Positions 56,084 to 64,000 of a stretch of 64,000 nucleotides of DNA are shown one piece after another. The translations under genes were made by a program, and so were the position numbers. The DNA is from an uncultured Ruminococcus sp. Lineage in GTDB: Bacteria; Bacillota; Clostridia; Oscillospirales; Acutalibacteraceae. Position 1 is the first letter of the stretch. Every line of letters starts with the position of its first letter. The stretch covers positions 1-64,000 of the forward strand of contig CACXBF010000005.1 in NCBI GenBank assembly GCA_902765855.1, given 5' to 3'. The notes beneath the pieces are model-generated. The model made no database searches. It was not told the DNA's origin and was given only the letters and a program-made list of their open reading frames with translations.

Positions 56084-56515
56084 TCAAGCAAGCTCCTCAA
56101 GGGCATAGAAATATCCATTTTTGCCAAAGCCTGCAATAACGCCTCTGCATACAGGTGAAATTACAGACTTATGCCTAAACTCCTCACGGGTATGAACATT
56201 TGACATATGCACCTCAATAGTTGGAATAGAATCCTCAACTGATGCAATAGCGTCACGCAAAGCATAACTATAATGGGTCAACGCACCTGCATTTATAACA
56301 ATACCGCTGACATTTTCTCTATAAGCGGCGTGAATCCTATCTATAAGATCGCCCTCATGATTTGATTGATATATCTCACACTCAATATTGAGTGACTTTG
56401 CTTTCTCAAGAATATCTTCATTTATACTTTCTGCATTTTCTTTACCATAAATCGCCTTCTCTCTTATGCCTACCATATTAAGATTAGGCCCAAGTAAAAC
56501 AAGAATTTTTTTCAT
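56084..56515 (-). CDS. aroQ: Type II 3-dehydroquinate dehydratase
   Basis: Third step of the shikimate pathway; 143 aa. LGPNLNMVGIREKAIYGKEN contains the catalytic Tyr and Arg loop, NHEGDLIDRIH and INAGALTHYSYALRDA the remaining site, and VHMSNVHTREEFRHKSVIS the end. It overlaps the upstream YqeG gene by 4 nt. Confidence 0.96.
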   Translation of the reverse strand: MKKILVLLGPNLNMVGIREKAIYGKENAESINEDILEKAKSLNIECEIYQSNHEGDLIDRIHAAYRENVSGIVINAGALTHYSYALRDAIASVEDSIPTIEVHMSNVHTREEFRHKSVISPVCRGVIAGFGKNGYFYALEELA

Positions 56516-57042
56516 TTCTTATCATCTCTTTCTAAAAGATTATATTTAGATAAATAATCTTCTCCGTAAAGTTTTTTCCTCATAGGAAGTTCCATCTTTC
56601 TGCGAAGCTTTATAGTTCTGCCTTTATCTGGAGATTGCGGCACAAGAAGTACGGATTTCATTCCGGCAAGTTTTGCGCCAAGTATATCTGTAAAAATCTG
56701 GTCACCAATAACCAAAGCATTTTTGGGCTTTACAGAAAGTTTTTTTTCGGCACGAATAAAGCCAAACGGTAAAGGTTTAAGGCTCATTGCTACGCAATCA
56801 AGTCCTATACTCTCTGCAAATGGATAAACTCGTTTTCTGAAATTATTTGAACATATTACAACTTCGATGCCACTTTTTTTAATTTCATCAAGCCATTCCA
56901 CTACTCCATCATAAATTTTCTTAGATGAAGGCGGGGATACTGTATTATCAACATCAAGTAAAATCGCATCTATATTATTTTCTTTTAGGAACTCAACTGA
57001 AATATCTCTAAAAGATACAAAAGCCACTGTCGGCTTAATCAC
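56512..57042 (-). CDS. YqeG-family HAD IIIA phosphatase
   Basis: 176 aa. HAD motif I is AILLDVDNTVSPP, motif II VVICSNN, and the later KPKNALVIGDQIFTDILGAK gives motifs III and IV. YqeG-like proteins resemble mitochondrial phosphatidylglycerophosphatase, although the bacterial substrate is not settled. It starts at GTG and overlaps aroQ by an ATGA. Confidence 0.9.
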   Translation of the reverse strand: MIKPTVAFVSFRDISVEFLKENNIDAILLDVDNTVSPPSSKKIYDGVVEWLDEIKKSGIEVVICSNNFRKRVYPFAESIGLDCVAMSLKPLPFGFIRAEKKLSVKPKNALVIGDQIFTDILGAKLAGMKSVLLVPQSPDKGRTIKLRRKMELPMRKKLYGEDYLSKYNLLERDDKK

Positions 57043-57101
57043 CGAATCACAACCTTTAATTTTTCAATCTTTTTAAACATCATAAATTTTTTAATACTTG
57101 C

Positions 57102-57166
57102 AAAAAAATCTGCCCTGAAACGTCTGCCGTGGATTAATACGGCTGACAATTCAAGGCAGACCCTCA
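57102..57166 (-). terminator. Terminator after rpsU
   Basis: On the minus strand TCTGCC(TTGAA)TTGTC(A)GCCGT pairs with ACGGC(A)GAC-TTCA-GGGCAGA in a long imperfect stem that ends in TTTTTTTG. It is about 40 bp beyond the rpsU stop. Confidence 0.8.
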
Positions 57167-57207
57167 ATTTTTGTTATTTAATTGCGATAATTCTGAAATT
57201 CTCGTTA

Positions 57208-57384
57208 TTACTTAAACTTACGCTTACGAGCAGCTTCAGACTTCTTTTTACGCTTTACAGAAGGCTTCTCATAAGCCTCTCTCTTGCGAACTTCAGCAAT
57301 AACGCCAGCTCTTGCACACTGTTTCTTAAATCTTCTAAGCGCACTCTCAAGAGATTCGTTATCCTTAATTCTGATTTCAGCCAT
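57208..57384 (-). CDS. rpsU: 30S ribosomal protein S21
   Basis: 58-aa very basic protein. It reads [20 protein letters not shown] and ends in a Lys/Arg-rich tail ([16 protein letters not shown]). It has its own strong promoter and terminator and so is monocistronic. The ATG at 57384 follows GGGAGGGAAGATAA. Confidence 0.95.
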   Translation of the reverse strand: MAEIRIKDNESLESALRRFKKQCARAGVIAEVRKREAYEKPSVKRKKKSEAARKRKFK

Positions 57385-57442
57385 TTATCTTCCCTCCCAT
57401 CCGCCATACGGCAGGGGTATTGTGTCATACGATACAAGTTGT

Positions 57443-57472
57443 ATTATACTATATAAAGCTTGATTCTGTCAA
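57443..57472 (-). promoter_or_regulatory. rpsU promoter
   Basis: TTGACA (57467-57472), 18 bp, TATAAT (57443-57448) on the minus strand. The transcript would have a leader of about 50 nt before the ATG. Confidence 0.8.
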
Positions 57473-57507
57473 GAGATTTTATAAAATTTGTTTATTTTTT
57501 CCGAATT

Positions 57508-59925
57508 TTATTTTGCAACAATATTTACAAGCTTGCCCTTAACATAAATCTCTTTGATTATATTTTTGCCCTCTGTAAATTCTGCTACCTTTGGTTCAGC
57601 TTTTGCAGCAGCAAGAGCAGTCTCTTGGTCTGCGTCAGCCTCGATTGTAATTCTTGCACGAAGCTTACCATTAACCTGAACAGCAATTTCAACTGTATCG
57701 TCCTTGCACTTGCTCTCATCATACTTAGGCCATTCTTGCTCGCAAGCAAGTCCTTCGCCGAGTTTAAGCTCATTGAAAACTTCCTCAGTAACATGAGGTG
57801 CAAATGGATTCATAAGAATTGTAAAAATACGAAGTTCTTCTCTTGTGATAGACTTTGTATTATAAATATCATTGATAAGAGCCATAAGAGTTGCAATAGC
57901 TGTATTGAATTTCAATGTTTCAATATCCTCAGAAACTTTCTTTATAGCCTTATGGAAGTTGCTTTCGAGTTCAGGACGAATACCTCCGTCTGTAACCATT
58001 GATGCAAGTCCATAATATCTCTCAATGAATCTTCTGCTTCCCTTGATACCTGATGTACTCCATGGAGCAGCTTTCTCAAAGTCACCGATAAACATTTCGT
58101 AAACACGCATAGTATCTGCACCATATTCATTTACGATATCATCAGGATTTATGACATTGCCTCTTGATTTACTCATCTTCTCGCCGTTTTCGCCAAGAAT
58201 CATACCGTGGCTTGTACGCTTTGCATATGGCTCCGGAGTAGGAACTACACCAATATCATACAGGAACTTATGCCAGAAACGGCTATAAAGCAAATGGAGA
58301 GTTGTATGCTCCATACCGCCATTATACCAATCAACAGGTGACCAGTACTTCAATGCTTCTGGAGATGCAAGAGCCTCGTCATTGTGTGGGTCCATATATC
58401 TGAGGAAATACCAAGATGAACCTGCCCATTGTGGCATTGTATCTGTTTCACGCTTTGCCGGCTTTCCGCACTTAGGGCAAGTTGTATTTACCCATGAGTC
58501 GATAGCTGCAAGTGGAGATTCGCCGTTATCTGTTGGTTCATATGATTCAACATTAGGAAGTTCAAGCGGAAGTTCACTTTCAGGAAGTGCAACTGTTCCG
58601 CAACAAGGGCAATGTACAATCGGAATAGGCTCACCCCAATATCTCTGACGAGAGAAAACCCAGTCACGAAGCTTATAATTAACTTTTGAATGTCCAACTT
58701 TCTTTTCTGCGAGGAACTCAACTATTTTCTTCTTAGCCTCATCAACAGTAAGTCCATCGAGGATTCCGGAATTAACCATAATTCCTGTTGCACAATCTGT
58801 AAATGCTTCTTCTTGAACATTTCCGCCCTTAACAACCTCGATAATCGGAAGGTCGAACTTCTTTGCGAACTCCCAGTCACGAGTATCGTGTGCAGGAACG
58901 GCCATAATAGCACCTGTTCCGTAAGAAACAAGAACATAGTCAGAAATGAAAATAGGAATCCGCTTACCATTTACAGGATTTATAGCCTCAACACCCTGAA
59001 GCTTAACACCTGTCTTATCTTTAGCAACCTCTGTACGCTCGAAGTCAGACTTCTTTGAAGCCTCATACTGATAGTTGCGAATCTCATCTATGTTTGTGAG
59101 CTTATCTGCCCACTTCTCAATAAGTGGATGCTCAGGAGAGATAACCATATATGTTGCACCATAGAGAGTATCCGGACGAGTTGTATAGATAGTAAGTGTA
59201 TCACCCATAGTTGTAGAGAAATCAACCTCCGCACCTGTTGAACGGCCAATCCAGTTTTTCTGCTGTGCCTTAACTCTATCAGGGTAGTCAACAAGGTCAA
59301 GGTCATTGATAAGTCTTTCTGCATACTCAGTAATCTTGAGCATCCACTGTGACTTAACCTTTCTTACAACTTCGCTATGGCATCTTTCACAAACGCCGCC
59401 AACAACCTCTTCATTTGCAAGAACGCACTTACAAGAAGTACACCAGTTTACAGCCATTTCTTTTTTATATGCAAGACCATGCTTATATAGTTGTAGGAAA
59501 ATCCACTGTGTCCACTTAAAGTATTTAGGGTCGGTTGTGTTGATTTCTCTGCTCCAATCGAATGAAAGACCAAGTGCCTGAAGCTGTGCCTTAAAATGTG
59601 CTACATTTTGCTTTGTAACTTCGGCAGGGTGAATATGATTCTTAATAGCAAAATTCTCTGTTGGAAGTCCGAATGCGTCCCAACCGATTGGATAAAGGAC
59701 ATTATAGCCCTCTAAGCGTCTTTTTCTTGAAACAATGTCAAGAGCAGTATATGAGCGTGGGTGTCCTACATGAAGTCCCTGTCCTGATGGATATGGAAAT
59801 TCTACAAGAGCGAAGAACTTAGGCTTTTTGCTATTCTGCTCTGCATGGAATACACCCTTATCTTCCCAGATTTTCTGCCATTTTGATTCAATTTTCTTGT
59901 GGTCATACTTTTTTTCAAAGCTCAA
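57508..59925 (-). CDS. leuS: Leucyl-tRNA synthetase
   Basis: Class I synthetase; 805 aa. [17 protein letters not shown] is the HIGH region, the editing domain lies at about 225-415 (with the Asp of [12 protein letters not shown]), zinc-type Cys pairs are at CTSC/CERC and CPCC/CPKC, and KMSKSRGN is the signature loop. I start at the TTG at 59925, 7 nt from AAGGAG; an ATG further up at 59976 contains that ribosome site. No T-box is present in the 124-bp gap. Confidence 0.97.
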   Translation of the reverse strand: MSFEKKYDHKKIESKWQKIWEDKGVFHAEQNSKKPKFFALVEFPYPSGQGLHVGHPRSYTALDIVSRKRRLEGYNVLYPIGWDAFGLPTENFAIKNHIHPAEVTKQNVAHFKAQLQALGLSFDWSREINTTDPKYFKWTQWIFLQLYKHGLAYKKEMAVNWCTSCKCVLANEEVVGGVCERCHSEVVRKVKSQWMLKITEYAERLINDLDLVDYPDRVKAQQKNWIGRSTGAEVDFSTTMGDTLTIYTTRPDTLYGATYMVISPEHPLIEKWADKLTNIDEIRNYQYEASKKSDFERTEVAKDKTGVKLQGVEAINPVNGKRIPIFISDYVLVSYGTGAIMAVPAHDTRDWEFAKKFDLPIIEVVKGGNVQEEAFTDCATGIMVNSGILDGLTVDEAKKKIVEFLAEKKVGHSKVNYKLRDWVFSRQRYWGEPIPIVHCPCCGTVALPESELPLELPNVESYEPTDNGESPLAAIDSWVNTTCPKCGKPAKRETDTMPQWAGSSWYFLRYMDPHNDEALASPEALKYWSPVDWYNGGMEHTTLHLLYSRFWHKFLYDIGVVPTPEPYAKRTSHGMILGENGEKMSKSRGNVINPDDIVNEYGADTMRVYEMFIGDFEKAAPWSTSGIKGSRRFIERYYGLASMVTDGGIRPELESNFHKAIKKVSEDIETLKFNTAIATLMALINDIYNTKSITREELRIFTILMNPFAPHVTEEVFNELKLGEGLACEQEWPKYDESKCKDDTVEIAVQVNGKLRARITIEADADQETALAAAKAEPKVAEFTEGKNIIKEIYVKGKLVNIVAK

Positions 59926-60049
59926 TTTATTTCTCTCCTTAGTTGCAATTTTGCAGTTATTCACCGCTTGCATCAAGTGTTTCGTTGTCTATTGTAATAG
60001 TTTTTGCCCTATTAAAAAGTCCGAACGAAACTTTTAATTTTATCATAGA

Positions 60050-60391
60050 TTATTCTATATCAATAATTTCTCCGTCCTGCCATAATCTTTCAAGGTCATA
60101 ATATTCTCTTGCCTCGTCAGAGAAAACATGGACTACTACATCTACATAATCGAGAAGTATCCAAGAATTTGAGCGATAGCCCTCAACATGGCTTACGCTG
60201 ATTCCGGATTCGTCAAGCTGTGCTTCAACCTCATCAGCAAGAGCCTTAACATGAGTGCTTGAAGTACCTGTTGCAATTACAAAATAATCTGCAATCGCAG
60301 AAATATCCTTAATTTTTATAACCTTAATATCAAGTGCCTTTTTGCTGTCAAGAGCCTTAACAGCCATCTTTGCTGTTTCTAATGATGTCAT
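60050..60391 (-). CDS. rsfS: Ribosomal silencing factor
   Basis: 113-aa RsfS/YbeB protein that binds L14 and blocks subunit joining under starvation. DIKVIKIKDISAIADYFVIA and HVEGYRSNSWILLDYVDVVV are family blocks. It stands between yqeK and leuS, its usual place. A small AAAAGT/ACTTTT hairpin sits at 60019-60038 before leuS. Confidence 0.95.
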   Translation of the reverse strand: MTSLETAKMAVKALDSKKALDIKVIKIKDISAIADYFVIATGTSSTHVKALADEVEAQLDESGISVSHVEGYRSNSWILLDYVDVVVHVFSDEAREYYDLERLWQDGEIIDIE

Positions 60392-60408
60392 ATATTTCCT
60401 CCATAAAT

Positions 60409-60975
60409 TTATTTTTTCTTGAGAATAACCTCGTTATATGCGTCGAGGGTATCCCTTGCTATTGCAAGTCGTCTATGAGCCAAATCCTCTATGCTAAAGC
60501 TAAGTCCTTCAATCATAGCTGCCTCAAGACTTTTATCAGCCGCCTTGCGAATTTCGTCTACACCTTCATAATCTCTTTCGGCAGATGTAAAGTCAGCAAT
60601 AAAAATTATCTTTTCAAGCAATGACATTCCACCTCTTGCCGTTGTATGATAACGAACCGCATTGAGAATATCTTCATCGTCAATTCCAAGAACAACCTTA
60701 ATATATCCGCTTCCCGAAATTGCGTGCCAAAGCTTTGTTGAGTTTGCCTCGAGCGGAGAAAGCTCTATTCCGGCTTTCTTCATAATTTCAAGCTGTTCTT
60801 TCTCTGAGGTTTCTTTTGTAATATCGTGCAAAATTCCTGCGATAGCAGCTTTTTCTACATCAGCACCATACTTTTTCGCAAGTCGCACAGCCTCCTTAGA
60901 TACATTCTTAGAATGTTCAAAGCGAGCGTCCTTTAATCTTGGACGAATAATTTTTTCGTAATCCTTGATATTCAC
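60409..60975 (-). CDS. yqeK: YqeK-type HD hydrolase
   Basis: 188-aa HD-domain protein; family members cleave diadenosine tetraphosphate symmetrically. His21 starts the metal site (FEHSKNVSKEAVRLA), His50-Asp51 is in ILHDITKE, and AVRYHTTARGGMSLLEKIIF holds the later ligands. It starts at GTG behind GGAGG and normally follows nadD; here an acetyltransferase gene separates them. Confidence 0.93.
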   Translation of the reverse strand: MNIKDYEKIIRPRLKDARFEHSKNVSKEAVRLAKKYGADVEKAAIAGILHDITKETSEKEQLEIMKKAGIELSPLEANSTKLWHAISGSGYIKVVLGIDDEDILNAVRYHTTARGGMSLLEKIIFIADFTSAERDYEGVDEIRKAADKSLEAAMIEGLSFSIEDLAHRRLAIARDTLDAYNEVILKKK

Positions 60976-61040
60976 AATATAAAACCTCCAAGCAATTTTA
61001 TAAAAATCAGAGTTTACATCTGCTTAAAAAGCAATATAAA

Positions 61041-61547
61041 TTATGCCATTCTGTAAATATATCTACAAATTTTCCTGTTTTCTCCCTGATAATTTCCAAC
61101 ACCCTCAAATAGCTTTATAAAACCTGTACGCTCTAAAACAATTTTTGAGGCAACATTATCAGCAAGACAAATACCAAAAATAGCATCTATATTCATTTTT
61201 TTCATAATTACAGGTAAAAAGGCTTTTACAGCTTCTGTCGCATAACCGTGCTTTGTAAACTCTTTTCCTATATGATAACCTATTTCCCAGCCCTCGTCAA
61301 TGAGAACAGCCTGAACATATCCAATATTTTTTCCATTTTTTAATAAAATAGGATATACATAAGGGCCACTTTCGCCATTATATTGCTCAATCAAATATTC
61401 AAGAGTTTCTTTTGCTTCTTCAACAGTTTCAAAAACCTCGTCAGGAACAAATTTTCGGTTATCCTCATCAAGAGAATTGAGATGAACACTTTCTGCCATT
61501 GACAAATCAAATTCTGTGATGAGCAATCTTTCTGTTTCTATATTCAT
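61041..61547 (-). CDS. GNAT acetyltransferase (RimJ-like)
   Basis: 168 aa. MNIETERLLITEFDLSMAES is the start typical of the RimJ/RimL group, and the acetyl-CoA loop is in EIGYHIGKEFTKHGYATEAV followed by ASKIVLERTGFIKLFEG. The substrate is unknown. It is set between nadD and yqeK, which are adjacent in most relatives, so it is probably an insertion into this operon. Confidence 0.9.
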   Translation of the reverse strand: MNIETERLLITEFDLSMAESVHLNSLDEDNRKFVPDEVFETVEEAKETLEYLIEQYNGESGPYVYPILLKNGKNIGYVQAVLIDEGWEIGYHIGKEFTKHGYATEAVKAFLPVIMKKMNIDAIFGICLADNVASKIVLERTGFIKLFEGVGNYQGENRKICRYIYRMA

Positions 61548-61625
61548 AAAACCACCTTAAAAATACAGGTTAATATGCAACTATATTTTCATTTATAAAA
61601 TCAAATTTATTATTAATTAATATTT

Positions 61626-62225
61626 CTATAAATACAAACCTTTTTCAAGAATATAATTTTCAACCCGCTTAGGAACGAGTTTATCAATAGACTTTCCATT
61701 CTTGATAGCTTCTCGGATTTCACTTGATGAAACTTCCGGCAAGGTAAGGTTAAGCACCTGTGTTTCAGCACCTATTGATTTCAGAAAAGTTTCTCTGTCG
61801 ATAAGCTCTTGTCTGCCACCGACTCCTTTTCTCGGAACTCCGCATATTTTCGCAAGCTTAAAGATTATTTCTGGATTTTTCCATGTTTCTATTGAAAGAA
61901 ACATATCCGCTCCCATAATCAGAAATAAATCATCAGTGGGATAGATAGAATGTAATTCTTGCAAGGTTTCATAGGTATAGCTTTTCCCGCCACGCTTAAT
62001 TTCTATATCAGAAATTTCCACCTTTGGAATATCAGAAATACAAAGCTTGCACATTGCTATTCTGTCCTGCGGAGAAACAGGTGATTCAACCAATTTATGC
62101 GGTGGTAAGAATGACGGTACAACAAGAAGTTTATCAAGATTAAGCTCACTGATAATTCCTTTTATAAGCTGAATATGTCCGTTATGTATTGGATTAAAGC
62201 TTCCGCCAAACATTCCTATCCGCAC
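61626..62225 (-). CDS. nadD: Nicotinate-nucleotide adenylyltransferase
   Basis: De novo/salvage NAD synthesis; 199 aa. MRIGMFGGSFNPIHNGHIQL has the HNGH at 14-17, and SSSEIREAIKNGKSI-like VSSSEIREAIKNG is the ISSTxxR motif. I start at the GTG at 62225, 6 nt from GGGGTG; another GTG at 62234 overlaps that site. It is the chromosomal counterpart of the island-borne NadR. Confidence 0.94.
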   Translation of the reverse strand: MRIGMFGGSFNPIHNGHIQLIKGIISELNLDKLLVVPSFLPPHKLVESPVSPQDRIAMCKLCISDIPKVEISDIEIKRGGKSYTYETLQELHSIYPTDDLFLIMGADMFLSIETWKNPEIIFKLAKICGVPRKGVGGRQELIDRETFLKSIGAETQVLNLTLPEVSSSEIREAIKNGKSIDKLVPKRVENYILEKGLYL

Positions 62226-62249
62226 ACATTTCACCCCATCTTTTATTCA

Positions 62250-62540
62250 CATCTAAATTTTTAAACTTAATAGTTTCGCTCGAGGCGGAGTGCCTCCGCT
62301 GTCAAGACGCGTTCTACTTTTTTGTTAAATTAAAACTTGCTATTCGCGTCTAAATTTTTAACTTAAAAGTTTCGCTCGAGCCTTTTCAAAGGCTCGCAGT
62401 TTCCAAAGGCAGAGCCTTTGTTCGCCGTCCGCAGACGGCGAAATTCTTTTATACTCCTCAAAGCGCAGGAGGGTAGAAAAACATTCCAGCGGAATGTTTT
62501 TCGTAGGGAACCCTCGCAGGGGGGTCCCTACAAAAAATAA
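62250..62540. repeat. Composite hairpin repeat cluster, copy 4
   Basis: This fills most of the gap between yhbY and nadD. It holds two direct units (TCTAAATTTTT then AGTTTCGCTCGAG at about 62254 and 62349) and at least six perfect or near-perfect hairpins, including GCGGAG/CTCCGC, CGAGCCTTT/AAAGGCTCG, CAAAGGC/GCCTTTG, TTCGCCGTC/GACGGCGAA, AAAACATTCC/GGAATGTTTT and GTAGGGA/TCCCTAC. Part of it is the reverse complement of copies 1 and 2. Confidence 0.7.
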
Positions 62541-62604
62541 ATGTCAGTTAAAGCCTTGAACTTAATAATTTTCCAAAGTTATTATCAAACTCACATTATA
62601 TCAA

Positions 62605-62910
62605 TTACTTTTTCTTAGATGTCTTTGGAAGAATGATTTTAGGCTCTTTGTCATTTCTTCTATATAGAACAAACTTTGAACCTATAACCTGTACGACCTC
62701 GCTGTTTGTTGACTTTGCGATTTCTTCAGCAACCTCTCTTGGAGTAATCTCCGCAGAGTTAAGAACCTTTCCCTTAATAAGCTCACGAGCCGCTAAAGCG
62801 TCATCAGCTTGCTTAATAATATTTTCATTCATATTGCCCTTGCCTACCATAATGATAGTATCAATATCAACTGCAAGAGAACGCAAAAATGCTCTTTGTT
62901 TACTTGTCAT
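62605..62910 (-). CDS. yhbY: YhbY-family (CRM domain) RNA-binding protein
   Basis: 101 aa. MTSKQRAFLRSLAVDIDTII, VGKGNMNENIIKQADDALAA and the conserved GSKFVLYRRN mark the CRM domain, linked to large-subunit assembly. It is between rdgB and nadD, as in most Firmicutes, behind AAGGAGATATT. Confidence 0.95.
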   Translation of the reverse strand: MTSKQRAFLRSLAVDIDTIIMVGKGNMNENIIKQADDALAARELIKGKVLNSAEITPREVAEEIAKSTNSEVVQVIGSKFVLYRRNDKEPKIILPKTSKKK

Positions 62911-62919
62911 AATATCTCC

Positions 62920-63525
62920 TTAAAATTTCTTTTCTTTTAATTTTTCTCTTAGTTTTTCAGCTAAAGCTCTAAGCGCCTTTCCTCTATGGCTCATAGCGTC
63001 CTTTTGTATGCTTGAAAGCTCTGCAAATGTTTTGTTATCATCTGTGAAGAAAATCGGGTCATAGCCAAAACCATTGTTTCCTCTCGGAGCAAAACCGATT
63101 GAACCATCGCAAGAGCCTTCAACCTCAATCTTACTGCCATCAGGGAAGTAACAGCAAATAGCACAAACAAAATGTGCTGTACGCTGACCATCAGGCGTAT
63201 CTTTAAGCTCAATCATAAGCTTTTCAATCTTTTCCTCATCAGACGCACCCTCACCCGCATATCTTGCAGAATAAACTCCAGGTCTGCCGCCAAGAGCGTC
63301 GACCATAAGTCCTGAATCATCTGCAATAGCAGGCATACCTGTTGCTTCGCAAGCACTCTTTGCTTTAAGTTCTGCATTTTCTGCAAAAGTTTTTCCTGTT
63401 TCATTTACCTCTGGCAATTTTTCTCCACATTCCTCTGCAGAAATAACTGAAATTCCGAGTGGCTTTAAAATTCTGTCAAATTCTTTAATTTTATTTTCGT
63501 TATGTGTAGCAGCTATATAAATCAT
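62920..63525 (-). CDS. rdgB: dITP/XTP pyrophosphatase
   Basis: 201-aa house-cleaning enzyme that removes non-canonical purine triphosphates. IAATHNENKIKEFDRIL, AIADDSGLMVDALGGRPGVY with the metal Asp, GNNGFGYDPIFF and SHRGKALRAL are the Ham1 motifs. It lies 30 bp after ftsY, with ACAGGAGG before the ATG. Confidence 0.97.
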   Translation of the reverse strand: MIYIAATHNENKIKEFDRILKPLGISVISAEECGEKLPEVNETGKTFAENAELKAKSACEATGMPAIADDSGLMVDALGGRPGVYSARYAGEGASDEEKIEKLMIELKDTPDGQRTAHFVCAICCYFPDGSKIEVEGSCDGSIGFAPRGNNGFGYDPIFFTDDNKTFAELSSIQKDAMSHRGKALRALAEKLREKLKEKKF

Positions 63526-63555
63526 ATTATAACCTCCTGTAAAATAGGCAGTTCA

Positions 63556-64000
63556 TTATTCTTCATTGTTATCATTTGTAAAAAGCGCTTTTGCAAAATC
63601 TGATGGATTGAATGGTTGTAAATCGTCAATTTGTTCTCCGACGCCGATATATTTAACCGGAATTTTAAGGTCGTCCATAATCGCAAGAACGACACCGCCC
63701 TTAGCTGTACCGTCAAGCTTTGTAAGAACAATACCTGTAATTCCTGCGGCATTCTGAAATTCTCTTGCCTGATTAACCGCATTTTGACCTGTTGTTGCAT
63801 CAAGTACAAGCAAAACCTCTTTATCAGCATCAGGAAGCTCTCTGTCGATAATTCTGTTAATCTTAGCAAGCTCGTCCATAAGATGCTTTTTGTTGTGAAG
63901 TCTTCCTGCTGTATCTGCAATAATTACATCGCTGCCCTTAGCCTTTGCCGAAGAAATTGCATCAAACACAACAGCTGCAGGGTCCGAACCTTCTTGTTGC
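63556..64000 (-). CDS. ftsY: SRP receptor FtsY, C-terminal part; 5' end outside window
   Basis: 148 codons of the NG GTPase are visible. DVIIADTAGRLHNKKHLMDE is the DTAGR motif (G3), LVLDATTGQNA follows, and TKLDGTAKGGVVLAI is the G4 and closing loop, with KYIGVGEQIDDLQPF at the end. It docks SRP at SecY. FtsY and SRP54 share the NG domain, but the lack of an M domain after the G domain makes this FtsY. Confidence 0.96.
   Translation of the reverse strand, partial: QQEGSDPAAVVFDAISSAKAKGSDVIIADTAGRLHNKKHLMDELAKINRIIDRELPDADKEVLLVLDATTGQNAVNQAREFQNAAGITGIVLTKLDGTAKGGVVLAIMDDLKIPVKYIGVGEQIDDLQPFNPSDFAKALFTNDNNEE

Noticed and set aside
57255-57437. 60-codon minus frame overlapping rpsU
   Set aside because: rpsU reads through the same region in another frame with an exact family match, its own promoter and ribosome site.
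1-64000. tRNA and rRNA genes
   Set aside because: I saw no cloverleaf with a TTC-type loop and no 16S/23S/5S segments in the gaps; a tRNA scan would settle it.

Overview
The window is a stretch of low-to-moderate GC Firmicute chromosome, most like a gut member of the Oscillospiraceae/Ruminococcaceae (Clostridia). The evidence is a complete S10-spc-alpha ribosomal operon in Gram-positive order with secY-adk-map-KOW protein-infA inserted, PolC, a zinc-type S14, ScpA/ScpB, GerW and DacF-type sporulation-era genes, many TTG and GTG starts behind strong AGGAGG-like sites, and a secreted multi-domain alpha-amylase of the starch-degrading Ruminococcus style. The genus is an inference. Every gene I can support lies on the minus strand, so the text below runs from high to low coordinates when it describes operons.

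Layout. 1-2988: secreted GH13 amylase whose C-terminus runs off the left edge. 3290-19092: one ribosomal protein/RNA polymerase operon from rpsJ to rplQ with a long structured leader. 19640-22449: proS, a YjbR-family gene and tcdA. 22600-34308: polC and the pyrH-frr-uppS-cdsA-dxr-rseP-ispG isoprenoid/envelope operon. 34533-35225: a lipoprotein. 35886-46784: an accessory island. 46749-57384: rlmD, rluB, a carboxypeptidase, ytfJ/gerW, scpAB, an M50 protease, efp, pepP, aroQ, a YqeG phosphatase and rpsU. 57508-64000: leuS-rsfS-yqeK-(GNAT)-nadD-yhbY-rdgB-ftsY.

The accessory island is the part worth a second look. It is stacked against the 3' end of rlmD. A 32-bp direct repeat (31 of 32 identical by hand) brackets a 6.6-kb element carrying a large serine recombinase, a GmrSD-like DUF262/DUF1524 restriction gene, a three-gene cassette of HTH regulator, unknown 234-aa protein and GIY-YIG nuclease, and a GNAT-YoaP fusion. 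Beyond it are a pnuC-nadR pair and a TetR-controlled glycosyltransferase. Two copies of a gapless 169-bp repeat end these segments. Read on the plus strand, against all genes, they fold into a shared set of stems with a potential H-type pseudoknot and compatible base changes, so they may encode a structured RNA as well as mark recombination ends.

A second repeat family consists of tandem perfect hairpins and sits in four intergenic gaps (about 19396, 22490, 50780 and 62250). Tiny or broken reading frames are noted at 33518, 31089, 35886 and 44603.
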